Numbered from the stretch's first letter, positions 25,244-34,470 are shown. The stretch: 64,000 bases of DNA from an uncultured Bacteroidales bacterium (GCA_900316005.1 ONBH01000013.1:1-64000), one strand, 5' to 3'. Made by a program: numbers and translations. Notes: generated by a model not told the origin, from the letters alone.

Positions 25244-26585
25244 GAAGATTATACCGATGATAGCCGTCACGCTATCACTCATGGCGCACGCCGATAATGT
25301 GATTGATGAGGTCATCTGGATAGTAGGTGACGAAGCCATTTTGCGCAGCGAGGTCGAAGAGGAACGTCTGCGCGCGCAGTATGAGGGGCAGCAGATGGCA
25401 GGTGACCCGTATTGCCTCATTCCGGAACAACTGGCGATACAGAAGCTGTTTCTGCACCAGGCCGAGTTGGACTCGATAGAGGTGAACGAATCGACTGTCA
25501 GCCATCAGGTGGATATGCGTATCAACTACTACCTTTCGCAAATAGGCAGCAAGGAGAAGATGGAGGAGTACTTCCGCAAGACGACCTCGGAGATTCGCGA
25601 AGAGTTGTCCAGCACGGTACGAAACCAGATGATCATCCAGCAGATGCAGATGAAGCTGACCGAGAACCTGAAACCCACCCCGGCGGAGATACGGCGCTAC
25701 TACAACAGCCTGCCCGAGGACTCCATACCGCTGATACCGGCGCAGGTGGAAGTACAGATCATCTCGCTGGAGCCCCAGGTACCCCAAGAGGAGATTGAGC
25801 GTATCAAGATGCGTCTGAGGGAGTTTACCGAGCGTGTGACCAATGGTACAGCGGATTTTGCGATGCTGGCTCGCCTGTATTCGGAAGACACAGAGAGCGC
25901 CAAACAGGGCGGTGAGTTGGGTTTTGTAGGCCGCGGACAGTTGGTGCAGGAGTTTGCCGATGTGGCATTCAACCTCAACGACCCCAAGAAAGTCAGCCGT
26001 ATCGTAGAGACGGAGTACGGCTATCATATCATTCAGCTCATCGAGAAAAAAGGCGACCGTATCAACTGCCGGCATATACTGATGCGTCCGCGTCTGTCAG
26101 CCAACGACAAGATTCATGCGCTGGAACGCCTGGATAGCATTGCCAACCTGATACGCGACGACAAAATGAAGTTTGAGGAAGCCGTTATCCGCTTCAGCCA
26201 AGACAAGACCACAGCGATGAATGCCGGCATGATGGCCAACCCGAATACGGGTGCCGGCAAGTTCGAGTACCAAGACCTGCCACCTGAGGTGGCACGGCAG
26301 ATATACGACATGAACGAGGGCGACCTGTCGCAGGCTTTTGTGATGATGGACCAGCAGAAAAACAAAGAGGTCTGCGCCATCGTGCGCCTGAAGAAAAAAC
26401 AGGATGCACACCAGGCAAACCTGACGGACGATTTCCAGGTCATCAAGGCTATGCTTGAGGAGAAATTAGCCGCCGAATTCATCGATAAGTGGATCCGCAA
26501 GAAACAACAGGAAACCTATATCCATATTGACCCCGCCTGGCGCGGATGCGACTTCCAGTACCCGGGATGGGGACAGGGAAATTGA
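25230..26585 (+). CDS. SurA-like peptidyl-prolyl isomerase
   Basis: The protein has 451 residues with a signal peptide ending near AHA (residues 19-21). A SurA_N-like helical domain with DEVIWIVGDEAILRSEVEEE follows. Then come two parvulin-type domains: the first holds LYSEDTESAKQGGELGFVGR, and the second opens with INCRHILMRPRLS and holds FSQDKTTAMNAGMM. It should act as a periplasmic chaperone/prolyl isomerase for outer-membrane proteins. The downstream neighbours (OstA-like protein and a barrel protein) fit this. The stop lies inside a heptamer array. Confidence 0.87.
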   Translation: MQRIKKIIPMIAVTLSLMAHADNVIDEVIWIVGDEAILRSEVEEERLRAQYEGQQMAGDPYCLIPEQLAIQKLFLHQAELDSIEVNESTVSHQVDMRINYYLSQIGSKEKMEEYFRKTTSEIREELSSTVRNQMIIQQMQMKLTENLKPTPAEIRRYYNSLPEDSIPLIPAQVEVQIISLEPQVPQEEIERIKMRLREFTERVTNGTADFAMLARLYSEDTESAKQGGELGFVGRGQLVQEFADVAFNLNDPKKVSRIVETEYGYHIIQLIEKKGDRINCRHILMRPRLSANDKIHALERLDSIANLIRDDKMKFEEAVIRFSQDKTTAMNAGMMANPNTGAGKFEYQDLPPEVARQIYDMNEGDLSQAFVMMDQQKNKEVCAIVRLKKKQDAHQANLTDDFQVIKAMLEEKLAAEFIDKWIRKKQQETYIHIDPAWRGCDFQYPGWGQGN

Positions 26586-26608
26586 GAGTTGATAGTTGAA
26601 AGTTGAAA
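26581..26608 (+). repeat. Heptamer array joining the surA-like stop and ostA start
   Basis: Units ATTGAGA, GTTGATA, GTTGAAA, GTTGAAA. The first contains the stop of the PPIase gene (26583-26585). The fourth contains the TTG proposed as the start of the OstA-like gene (26603). Confidence 0.85.
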
Positions 26609-28318
26609 ATTAATAGAGCACATATTATCGGGCTGGTGATTGGCATAATAATGTCAATTGTCAATTGTCAATTGTCAACTGCTCAAGAGCTGGTGTATCT
26701 GGAGCACTCAGAGACCTTGTCGTTTGACAAGGAACGACTGCCCGATGCCCAGATCCTAAAAGGCGATGTGCGCTTCCGCCACGACGACATGCTCATGTAC
26801 TGCGACTCGGCGTATTTCTACGAGAAAAGCAACTCGCTGGATGCCTTCGGCCATGTTCGTTTTGAGCAGGGCGATACACTATCGGGTTTTGGCGATGTAC
26901 TCTACTACGACGGCAACACGAAGTATGCCCGCCTGCGCCGAAACGTTCGGCTCATTCACCGCAACACGGTACTGACTACCGACCGCGTGGACTATGACCG
27001 CAAGGCGGAACGGGCTTTCTACGATGACTGGGGACAGATTGAAGACAGCCTCAACACCCTCACATCGGTCTGGGGACTCTACATGCCCCCGCATTCGCAA
27101 GCAGTCTTTCGGGATAAGGTGCACCTTATCAATACCAATTTTATCCTGGATACCGATTCGCTACGCTACAACACCAAGTCGCACATCGCCGATATCGTGC
27201 GGCCCACCACCATCGTCTATGAGGAAGAGACGACCATCTTGTCTGACTCAGGCACCTACAACACCGAGACGGAACAGGGCCTGCTCTACAAGCGCTCGCG
27301 CATACTGCATACCGACGGCAAACAGCTGACGGGTGACACCATTTATTACGCCAAGCGCGTGGGGTACGGGCGCGTACGCGGACATATGGAGATGCGCGAC
27401 ACCGTGCAACAGACCAGCCTATACGGCAACTACGGCGAGGTGTTCAACGACGGCGACAGCGGCTATGCCACCGACAGCGCGCTGTTAGTGGACTGGTCGA
27501 ACGATACGTCGTACACCTATATGCACGCCGACACGCTGTTCTCTGAACTGCAAGCCTATGTAGCCATCACCGTTCTACCCATCGACAGCACGATAGGCCG
27601 AATGGCACCCGATACGCTGCGCCGAGACAGTACTTACCGTCAGTTACGCGCATTCCACAACGTGCGTATCTACAACAAGGAATACCAGACGGTATCCGAC
27701 TCGGCTGTCTATAACGGCCTGGACTCTATCATAACGCTCTACCACGACCCTGTACTATGGAGCGACAAGCAGCAGGTGTCAGCCGACGTGATTCATATCT
27801 ACATCCGCAACGAACTCGCCGACTACGCCCACGGCGTGGGTAATGCCATCGCCATCAAACACGAGGCGCGCGACATGTTCGACCAAATGCAGGGCAAGGA
27901 GATGTTCGCCTATATCCGCGACGGCGAGATACGGCAAGTAGACGTGTCGGGCAACGCCGAGACCATATTCTACCCACGCGAGGAGGATGGCACCTTCACG
28001 GGTGTCAACAAAACCCAGTCGAGCCTGGTAAAACTGTACCTGAAAGACCAAAAGATTGAGCGCATCGTGTTCACAACCACCACCAACGGCACGATGTACC
28101 CCCTGGACCAAATCAAGGATACAGACCGATTCCTGAATGCCTTCTTCTGGGCGAAAAAGGAGCGTCCGCGTGACCCGATGGATGTCTTCCGCCATGCGGA
28201 ACGAACACCGCGTCCGAAGGAGAAGGCTGTATCGGCGGTAGTGGAAGAAGAGTTAGACGCAACCGAGAATCCGCGCAAGCAGAAAGAACAGCGGAACAAA
28301 AAGAGAATTGACAAATGA
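26603..28318 (+). CDS. OstA/LptA-like LPS transport protein
   Basis: The protein has 571 residues from the TTG at 26603. I choose this start because it gives a complete signal peptide: basic n-region, hydrophobic IIGLVIGIIMSIVNC, and cleavage near STA. The alternative starts, GTG 26636 and ATG 26651, leave a much poorer signal. The mature part has repeated beta-jellyroll OstA motifs (ILKGDVRFRHDDMLMYCDSA, FGHVRFEQGDTLSGFGDVLY). It likely bridges LPS across the periplasm. Part of the signal peptide is encoded by a GTCAATT array (26653-26680). The acidic/basic C-terminal tail looks disordered. Confidence 0.8.
   Translation: MKINRAHIIGLVIGIIMSIVNCQLSTAQELVYLEHSETLSFDKERLPDAQILKGDVRFRHDDMLMYCDSAYFYEKSNSLDAFGHVRFEQGDTLSGFGDVLYYDGNTKYARLRRNVRLIHRNTVLTTDRVDYDRKAERAFYDDWGQIEDSLNTLTSVWGLYMPPHSQAVFRDKVHLINTNFILDTDSLRYNTKSHIADIVRPTTIVYEEETTILSDSGTYNTETEQGLLYKRSRILHTDGKQLTGDTIYYAKRVGYGRVRGHMEMRDTVQQTSLYGNYGEVFNDGDSGYATDSALLVDWSNDTSYTYMHADTLFSELQAYVAITVLPIDSTIGRMAPDTLRRDSTYRQLRAFHNVRIYNKEYQTVSDSAVYNGLDSIITLYHDPVLWSDKQQVSADVIHIYIRNELADYAHGVGNAIAIKHEARDMFDQMQGKEMFAYIRDGEIRQVDVSGNAETIFYPREEDGTFTGVNKTQSSLVKLYLKDQKIERIVFTTTTNGTMYPLDQIKDTDRFLNAFFWAKKERPRDPMDVFRHAERTPRPKEKAVSAVVEEELDATENPRKQKEQRNKKRIDK
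26653..26680 (+). repeat. In-frame heptamer array encoding a signal-peptide segment
   Basis: GTCAATT three times and GTCAACT once encode SIVNCQLST at the end of the OstA-like signal peptide. Confidence 0.88.
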
Positions 28319-28350
28319 TAGTTCTTTCTGGTTTACTAATGCACTAGTAC

Positions 28351-28385
28351 CGAGAACCGAGAACCGAAAACCGAGAACCGATAAT
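28351..28385 (+). repeat. CGAGAAC heptamer array
   Basis: Five units (CGAGAAC, CGAGAAC, CGAAAAC, CGAGAAC, CGATAAT) lie between the OstA-like and barrel genes. This is the reverse complement of the CGGTTCT-type family at 22969. Confidence 0.88.
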
Positions 28386-28400
28386 CGATATTTTTAATAT

Positions 28401-29165
28401 ATGAAACGAATTGTATGTATCATGGCGCTGGTAGCGGTGACGATGGCCGCGAAGGCAGGTGACTATACGCAGGCAGTAGGTCTGCAGTTCGGGTATGCCA
28501 ACCCCGTTTACCGTCTGAACCAGCCCTCGGAACAAGTAGATGACAAGACAGCACTGACCGCAGTGCAACTGAAGGGTTTCAAGGTCGGACTGGTGTATGA
28601 CGCCACCATCTGGGCAGGATTCGGTTTTATGACCGGTCTGAACTACACTTTTGGCGCGCATATCTCATCCTGGGAAGAGTTTGGTTACGACCTGGACGGC
28701 AAACCCATCGCCTCGGGTTATGCCCGACCCTACGAGGAACGCACCAAGTATCAGTTCCACCAGTTGGAGCTGTTTGTGGACTGGCAGTACAAATTTGAGA
28801 TTGCCCAGAACACCTGGCTGATACTCTATACGGGTCCGACGATTCAGGTGGTAGCACAGTACAAACAGGTAGCACTACTGCGTCAGAAATCAACCGGCGA
28901 GCAGGTGCGTGAGAACACCATCGCCTATTTCGACTACTCGGATGCCGATATTGCCCACGACCTTAGGCGACTGAACGTGACCTGGGGGGTCGGTGCCGGC
29001 TTCCAGTACGACCGCTATTACCTGCGCGGCGGATACGACTTCGGCTTGATCAATCCGTATAATTTCGGTAACTTCAACGAGGTAGGTTATGCCGACCGCA
29101 ACACCCGCGGTCGCCTGGACCAGTGGCAGATTAAGTTGGGTATCTTCTTCTGGGGAACAGATTAA
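28401..29165 (+). CDS. Outer-membrane beta-barrel protein
   Basis: The protein has 254 residues. A signal peptide ends near MAAKA (about residue 19). Alternating hydrophobic strands rich in aromatic residues and glycine follow, such as AGFGFMTGLNYTFGAHIS, TWLILYTGPTIQVVAQY and YYLRGGYDFGLINPYNF. The last strand, QWQIKLGIFFW, fits a small porin-like or OmpW/PorT-type barrel. It follows SurA-like and OstA-like genes, a common envelope-biogenesis setting. The ligand is unknown. Confidence 0.78.
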   Translation: MKRIVCIMALVAVTMAAKAGDYTQAVGLQFGYANPVYRLNQPSEQVDDKTALTAVQLKGFKVGLVYDATIWAGFGFMTGLNYTFGAHISSWEEFGYDLDGKPIASGYARPYEERTKYQFHQLELFVDWQYKFEIAQNTWLILYTGPTIQVVAQYKQVALLRQKSTGEQVRENTIAYFDYSDADIAHDLRRLNVTWGVGAGFQYDRYYLRGGYDFGLINPYNFGNFNEVGYADRNTRGRLDQWQIKLGIFFWGTD

Positions 29166-29181
29166 ACGACTAAGGTACTCG

Positions 29182-29209
29182 TTAAATTTTAAATCTTAAA
29201 TTTTAAATC
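29182..29209 (+). repeat. TTAAATY heptamer array
   Basis: TTAAATT and TTAAATC alternate for four units in the gap before dnaG. Confidence 0.85.
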
Positions 29210-29232
29210 TTAATCTTAAGTTTAAGCCACTT

Positions 29233-31263
29233 GTGATTCCAAAGGAAACCATAGACCGGATCTACGACGCCGTCAAGATAGAGGAAGTCGTCAGCGATTA
29301 CGTCACGCTCAAGAAGCGGGGCGCTAATCTCATCGGCCTATGCCCTTTCCACGACGAGAAGACCGGTTCGTTCACCGTCTCGCCATCCAAAGGTATCTAC
29401 AAGTGTTTCGGCTGCGGCAAAGCCGGCAATGCCGTCAACTTCGTCAAGGAGATAGAGCAATGCGACTATTACGATGCGCTGCGCCAACTGGCACGCAAGT
29501 ACCATATTGAGATTGAAGAACGTCAACTCACCGCCGAGGAACAGCAGCGACAGGACGATCGCGAGAGCATGTTCGTGGTCAATGACCGCGCCAACCGCTG
29601 GTTCCAGGACACGCTGTGGAACACCCGCGAAGGACAAGCCATCGGCCTGAGTTACCTGCGCGAACGCGGTGTGAGGGACGATATCATCCGGCGTTTCCAA
29701 CTCGGTTACTCGCCCGAGAAAGGCAATCCGCTCTCTACAGCACTCCGCAAAGAGGGTTTCAAGGAGGAGTACCTGGTCAACAACCCTGACACCCGTATCG
29801 GTACCGGCATCTGCGGCAAGAGCGAGGACGGACGGCTATACGACCGATTCCGTGACCGCGTCATCTTCCCCATCCATACCGTCTCGGGCAAGACCGTCGC
29901 CTTTGCCGGACGTATCCTCAAGAAGAAAGAAAACACCGGCAAATACATCAACTCGCCCGACTCCATCATCTACAGCAAGACCAACGAGCTGTACGGACTC
30001 TTCCTCGCCAAACAGGCTATTGCGCGGCAAAACCTGTGCTACCTGGTGGAGGGACAGATGGATGTCATATCCATGTTTCAGGCGGGTATTGAGAACGTTG
30101 TAGCCAGCGGCGGAACGGCACTCACCAAACCGCAGATTCGTCTTATCCACCGCTTCACGGGTAACATCACCGTGCTCTACGACGGCGATGCAGCCGGTAT
30201 CCATGCCGCCCTGCGAGGTATAGATATGTTCTTAGAGGAAGGCTTTCAGGTCAAGGTACTGCTGCTGCCCGATGGCGAAGACCCGGACTCGTTTGCCCGC
30301 AGTCATAACGCATCAGACTTCATCGAATATATCCGTCAGAACCAGACGGACTTCATCCGCTATAAGACGCAACTACTGCAGGACGAAGCGAAAAACGACC
30401 CCATGAAACGCAGTCAGCTGATTCGTTCGCTGGTGGAGAGTATTGCAGTCATTCCGGACCCTATAACCCGTCAGGTGTATATCAAAGACTGCAGCGAACA
30501 ACTCGGCATGGCGGAATATATCCTCTCGCGCGAGACGGCACGCCTAAGACGCACAAGACGCGAGGGTGACCAACGGCCGGCCGCCAATACCAATGCTGAG
30601 ACCTCATCCACCCCTGAGACACCCTTCAGCGAACCGCAACCACAGCCGGAGGAGCAGCAGCAACCAACGATACCGAGGACGGCCGAGGACCCCAGTTTTG
30701 ACCATAACATGCGCAACCTCCTGCAGGTCATCGTACGGTATGGAGATCGATGCCTGGGCGACCCCGAGACCGGCAATTGGATACCCGTAGGGGAATATAT
30801 CATCCGCGAACTGACGAACGATGGTATCCGTCCGCGCCAGCCAATCCAGCAGACCATCATCGATGAGTTCATGCAGCATTACCGCGAACCGGGATTCAAT
30901 GCCAATAGCTTCTTTGTGCATCATACTAATCCGCATGTCAGCCAACTGGCAGCCGAACTCACCGCCGACCAGTACCAACTGAGTAAGATATTCTACAAGC
31001 AGTCCATCTCTGAGAATGTCGTGCAGGAAGTACGCCCACAGACGGATGAGGATATCCTGCCGGAACTGACCAACCAATTGCTCTTAGAGCTGAAATATAC
31101 CGTTGTTAACGAACGCATCGCCATGCTGCAAAAAGCCCTACAAGAGGCCCAGAAAAACAACGATTGGGAACGGCAAAAGAGCCTATTGAGCGAGCAACCC
31201 CAACTGCTGCAGATCCGCTCCCTTATCTGCAAGGAACTGGGAAACAGGGTCGTAGTTAATTGA
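29233..31263 (+). CDS. dnaG: DNA primase
   Basis: The protein has 676 residues from the GTG at 29233, giving the typical N-terminus MIPKETIDRIYDAVKIEEVV. The CHC2 zinc finger reads LCPFHDEKTGSF and YKCFGCG. The catalytic core has YSPEKGNPL, LFLAKQAIARQ, the TOPRIM sequence YLVEGQMDVISM and LYDGDAAGIHAALRGID. A Pro/Gln/Glu-rich linker near residues 440-490 leads to a C-terminal helicase-binding region. It makes RNA primers for replication. The stop codon is the TGA of the first ATTGATA unit of the array at 31259. Confidence 0.95.
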   Translation: MIPKETIDRIYDAVKIEEVVSDYVTLKKRGANLIGLCPFHDEKTGSFTVSPSKGIYKCFGCGKAGNAVNFVKEIEQCDYYDALRQLARKYHIEIEERQLTAEEQQRQDDRESMFVVNDRANRWFQDTLWNTREGQAIGLSYLRERGVRDDIIRRFQLGYSPEKGNPLSTALRKEGFKEEYLVNNPDTRIGTGICGKSEDGRLYDRFRDRVIFPIHTVSGKTVAFAGRILKKKENTGKYINSPDSIIYSKTNELYGLFLAKQAIARQNLCYLVEGQMDVISMFQAGIENVVASGGTALTKPQIRLIHRFTGNITVLYDGDAAGIHAALRGIDMFLEEGFQVKVLLLPDGEDPDSFARSHNASDFIEYIRQNQTDFIRYKTQLLQDEAKNDPMKRSQLIRSLVESIAVIPDPITRQVYIKDCSEQLGMAEYILSRETARLRRTRREGDQRPAANTNAETSSTPETPFSEPQPQPEEQQQPTIPRTAEDPSFDHNMRNLLQVIVRYGDRCLGDPETGNWIPVGEYIIRELTNDGIRPRQPIQQTIIDEFMQHYREPGFNANSFFVHHTNPHVSQLAAELTADQYQLSKIFYKQSISENVVQEVRPQTDEDILPELTNQLLLELKYTVVNERIAMLQKALQEAQKNNDWERQKSLLSEQPQLLQIRSLICKELGNRVVVN

Positions 31264-31286
31264 TAATTGATATTTGATAATTGATA
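31259..31286 (+). repeat. Heptamer array supplying the dnaG stop codon
   Basis: Units ATTGATA, ATTGATA, TTTGATA, ATTGATA. The dnaG stop (31261-31263) lies in unit one. Confidence 0.87.
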
Positions 31287-31297
31287 TTTTTTTTAAG

Positions 31298-32065
31298 ATG
31301 CTCTTTGATTCTATCATATACGGTCCGATACACTCCCGTCGCTTGGGTGTGTCACTGGGCGTGAACCTTATGCCTACGGACAAGAAACTCTGCACCTTCA
31401 ACTGCGTCTATTGCGAGTGCGGCTGGAACACGCAGGCTCTCTACCCCCTTCTACCTTCGCGCGCAGCTGTTCGTCAGGAACTGGAGGCAAAACTCATTGC
31501 CCTCCAAGCCGAAGGCATCCGCCCCGATGTCATCACATTCTCCGGCAACGGAGAACCTACGCTGCATCCCGACTTTCTCGGTATCATTCAGGACACCTGT
31601 GCGCTGCGCGACCGCTACTGTCCTTCCGCCAAGGTCAGCGTGCTGAGTAACTCCACCCAATTAGGGCGTACCGAAGTCAGAGAGGCACTGATGCTTGTGG
31701 ATAACCGTATCCTCAAACTCGATTCTGCCATTGACGAGACCATGCGCCGAATTGACCAACCGCTCAATCAGGAACTGACCGTCGCCCAAATCAAAGAGTG
31801 GCTGGCATGGTTCCGGGGCGACTTCACCCTGCAGACCTGCTTCCTGCGTGGCGAACATGCCGGTCAGCCTATCGACAACACGACCGAAACGGAACTCAAA
31901 GCCTGGTATCAGGCGGTAGAACAGTTACGCCCCAAACAGCTGATGATTTACGTCATCGACCGCGCCACACCCGAACAGCATCTGGAGAAAATCACGCGTG
32001 ATGAGATGGAGCGCATCGCCGCACCACTGCAGGCTAAGGGATTCCCCATCAGCATCAGCGCCTAA
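31298..32065 (+). CDS. Radical SAM protein
   Basis: From the ATG at 31298 the protein has 255 residues, beginning MLFDSIIYGPIHSRRLG. The radical-SAM cluster motif is CTFNCVYC (C-x3-C-x2-C), followed by DVITFSGNGEPTLHPDF, the GGE-like SAM-binding motif. It belongs to the COG0731-type radical SAM group, some members of which modify tRNA; its own substrate is unknown. The upstream in-frame start at 31274 lies in the heptamer array and is rejected. Confidence 0.85.
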   Translation: MLFDSIIYGPIHSRRLGVSLGVNLMPTDKKLCTFNCVYCECGWNTQALYPLLPSRAAVRQELEAKLIALQAEGIRPDVITFSGNGEPTLHPDFLGIIQDTCALRDRYCPSAKVSVLSNSTQLGRTEVREALMLVDNRILKLDSAIDETMRRIDQPLNQELTVAQIKEWLAWFRGDFTLQTCFLRGEHAGQPIDNTTETELKAWYQAVEQLRPKQLMIYVIDRATPEQHLEKITRDEMERIAAPLQAKGFPISISA

Positions 32066-32120
32066 ATATCAACTATCGTACGGCTTTAGCCGATCGTTCG
32101 AGGCTTTGCCGAGATAAGAA

Positions 32121-32148
32121 TTATCAACTATCAACTATCAATTATCAA
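32121..32148 (+). repeat. TTATCAA/CTATCAA heptamer array before the glycosyltransferase
   Basis: Four units ending five bases before the start codon at 32154. Just upstream, 32078-32115 carries two short inverted motifs of the CGGCTTTAGCCG kind. Confidence 0.85.
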
Positions 32149-32153
32149 CTAAA

Positions 32154-33194
32154 ATGAGGGTCTTCATCGCGCCACTGAACTGGGGACTGGGTCATGCTAC
32201 ACGTTGCGTCCCGCTCATTGAGCGTTACCGGCAGGAGGGGCACGAAGTCATCCTGGGCGGCGACGGTGAGAGTCTAATATGGCTCAAACGCCGTTTCCCG
32301 ACCCTGCGTATCGAAGAGTTGGCACAGTTGAGAGTAAGGTATTCCGCTACGCAGTCGCAGGTAGGTGCTATGCTCAGCATGCTACCCGACTTCATCCGTT
32401 TTATTCGCGAAGACCACAGACGCCTCCAGGCTCTGCAAGCTCGGTACCACTTTGACCTCATCGTATCCGACAACCGCTTCGGGCTCTATCTCCCCAAAAC
32501 CGAGAACCGAGAACCCAGAACCGAGAACCCAGAACCCAGAACCGTCTATCTCACCCACCAACTCCGAATCCGTCTGCCACACGGTTGGCGCTGGGCGGAA
32601 CCGCTGGCGGAGCGTATGCATGCCTATTTCTACCGGCAGTACGACGAAGTGTGGGTGCCCGACTACGAAGACTACGCCGGCTCGCTTGCCGGCTGGCTCA
32701 GCCACCCCAAGCAACTCCCCGCCCATACCCGCTATATCGGTCCCCTCTCCCGCTTCAACACTCAAAATATCAATTATCAACTATCAACTATCAACTATCA
32801 ACTATCAACTATCAACTATCAACTATCAACTATCAACTATCCCATCGTCGCTCTACTATCCGGTCCGGAACCCCAACGATCGCTGCTGGAGGAGAGCCTC
32901 ATCCGTCGCTACGAGAAACAGGCGGAGCGCGTGCTCATCGTTCGCGGCCTGATGCAGGGTCCACTGACGCGCACCACGCACGGCAACATCACCTTACTGC
33001 CACGTATGGACGACGATAAGCTGATAGCCGCCCTTTTGAACTGCCGCACCATCATCGCCCGCAGCGGCTACACCACCATCATGGATCTCCATGCTCTGGG
33101 ACTGCTCCATAAGGCCGAACTGATCCCTACCCCCGGACAGAGCGAACAGGAATACCTCAAAAAGTGGTTGACGGAACGCAAAAAGCAGAAATAA
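32154..33194 (+). CDS. MurG-like glycosyltransferase with two in-frame repeat arrays
   Basis: The protein has 346 residues. The N-terminus MRVFIAPLNWGLGHATRCVP has the glycine-rich acceptor loop of GT28/MurG-like GT-B enzymes. The C-terminal half has LLSGPEPQRSLLEE, ERVLIVRGLM and IIARSGYTTIMDL, a donor-site-like segment. Two arrays enlarge the protein in frame: residues about 115-130 (ENREPRTENPEPRT) and about 205-230 (repeats of NYQLSTI). Both lie where surface loops would be expected, so the enzyme may still fold. The substrate is unknown. Confidence 0.8.
   Translation: MRVFIAPLNWGLGHATRCVPLIERYRQEGHEVILGGDGESLIWLKRRFPTLRIEELAQLRVRYSATQSQVGAMLSMLPDFIRFIREDHRRLQALQARYHFDLIVSDNRFGLYLPKTENREPRTENPEPRTVYLTHQLRIRLPHGWRWAEPLAERMHAYFYRQYDEVWVPDYEDYAGSLAGWLSHPKQLPAHTRYIGPLSRFNTQNINYQLSTINYQLSTINYQLSTINYPIVALLSGPEPQRSLLEESLIRRYEKQAERVLIVRGLMQGPLTRTTHGNITLLPRMDDDKLIAALLNCRTIIARSGYTTIMDLHALGLLHKAELIPTPGQSEQEYLKKWLTERKKQK
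32501..32542 (+). repeat. In-frame array of six heptamers
   Basis: Six 7-nt units of CGAGAAC/CCAGAAC, 42 nt in total. They encode exactly the 14 residues ENREPRTENPEPRT. Confidence 0.92.
32767..32841 (+). repeat. In-frame array of about eleven CTATCAA heptamers
   Basis: ATATCAA and TTATCAA are followed by eight perfect CTATCAA units and a partial one. Three units (21 nt) encode each seven-residue repeat NYQLSTI. Confidence 0.95.
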
Positions 33195-33226
33195 TTTGCG
33201 TATATCGAAAAAAAATCGTATCTTTG
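33195..33226 (+). promoter_or_regulatory. Promoter of the phosphopantetheinyl transferase operon
   Basis: TTTG (33195-33198), a 20-bp spacer, and TATCTTTG (33219-33226). It starts directly after the stop codon of the preceding gene. Confidence 0.85.
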
Positions 33227-33236
33227 CACCACGAAT

Positions 33237-33782
33237 ATGATGCAGTACAAAATATGGGATGATATGTCGGCTTGCACCGAGGCGGATGTAATGCGACTGC
33301 TTCCGCTGGTGAGCGAAGAAAGGCGTGCCTATGCGTTACGCTACAAGCATCTGTTTGGGCGCTGGGCAACGCTGAAGACCTACGAGTTGCTCCTGGAATT
33401 AGGTTGCCCGCGTACTACATGGCTCTTCACCCCCGAAGGCAAACCCTATATGGAACATGGTCCGCACTTCTCTATCAGTCATTGCCGCAACGCCTTGGCT
33501 GTAGCTATCGCTGACAGCCCGATAGGCATCGATGTGGAGAGTATCCGCCGATGGGATGCAGCCCTCGTTGAACGCACCATGAATGCCAACGAGCAGGCCC
33601 TCATCGCCGGTGACCCGGACCCCGCTCGCGCTTTTATCCGCCTCTGGACCCACAAGGAGGCCTTCCTCAAATGGAAAGGCACCGGCATACGCGAGGAACT
33701 GACCGACACCTTGACCAACACGGGTGATTGCCGATTCACAACCCTCGATGCCGAAAAGTATGTGGTCACCATCGCCCACTGA
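33237..33782 (+). CDS. 4'-phosphopantetheinyl transferase superfamily protein
   Basis: The protein has 181 residues. The superfamily core is FSISHCRNALAVAIADSPIG, then IDVESIR with the Mg-binding Asp and Glu, and LWTHKEAFLKWKGTGI with the W-x2-KEA-x2-K motif. It should move phosphopantetheine from CoA to a carrier protein. It begins an operon with rpe, comEC and xseA. Two adjacent ATGs (33237, 33240) are possible starts. The carrier protein partner is not in this window. Confidence 0.87.
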   Translation: MMQYKIWDDMSACTEADVMRLLPLVSEERRAYALRYKHLFGRWATLKTYELLLELGCPRTTWLFTPEGKPYMEHGPHFSISHCRNALAVAIADSPIGIDVESIRRWDAALVERTMNANEQALIAGDPDPARAFIRLWTHKEAFLKWKGTGIREELTDTLTNTGDCRFTTLDAEKYVVTIAH

Positions 33783-33825
33783 TAAACCCACTTCGATTGG
33801 ATAAACCATAAACGTAAAAACGAAT

Positions 33826-34470
33826 ATGAAACAAATCGCTCCTTCCGTACTGTCGGCTGATTTCGGTCACCTTGCCGAACAGGTGCATATCATCAACGAA
33901 AGTCCTGCCACGCTGCTTCATGTAGATGTCATGGATGGTGTCTTCGTGCCCAATATCTCGTTTGGTTTTCCGGTGATGGAATCCCTCCGCAAGCATAGCA
34001 CCAAGCCCCTGGATGTGCATCTGATGATCGTTCATCCGGAGAAATACGTTGAGCGCTTCTGCGATGCCGGAGCATGGAGTGTAGGGTTCCACCTGGAGGC
34101 TGTTGACGACCCGCGTCCGGCATTGGAACTCATTCGCCGCAAGGGTGTACGCACCTGCCTAACCATCAATCCCGATATCGATGTACACCGTCTCGACCCA
34201 TGGTTGGGTGAAGTGGATATGGTGCTGCTGATGTCTGTCTTTGCGGGCTTTGGCGGACAGAAATTCATCGAATCAACCTACGATAAGATACGGTACGTCA
34301 AACAGCAAATCGTGCAACGCGGACTGGATACGCTCATCGAGGTCGATGGTGGTGTCAACGAGACGAACGCTGCCACACTTTTTGCCGAAGGAGCCGATAT
34401 TCTGGTGGCAGGCAGTGCCGTCTTTCATGCGCCCGATATGAGTGAAGCCATACGGCGGATGTTGCAATGA
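33826..34470 (+). CDS. rpe: Ribulose-phosphate 3-epimerase
   Basis: The protein has 214 residues. Signatures are APSVLSADFGHLAEQV, LHVDVMDGVFVPNISFG, VHLMIVHPEKYVERF, LMSVFAGFGGQKFIEST and IEVDGGVNETNA. These include the metal-binding His and the catalytic Asp pair of the TIM-barrel epimerase of the pentose phosphate pathway. The stop overlaps the start of comEC in an ATGA. Confidence 0.95.
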   Translation: MKQIAPSVLSADFGHLAEQVHIINESPATLLHVDVMDGVFVPNISFGFPVMESLRKHSTKPLDVHLMIVHPEKYVERFCDAGAWSVGFHLEAVDDPRPALELIRRKGVRTCLTINPDIDVHRLDPWLGEVDMVLLMSVFAGFGGQKFIESTYDKIRYVKQQIVQRGLDTLIEVDGGVNETNAATLFAEGADILVAGSAVFHAPDMSEAIRRMLQ

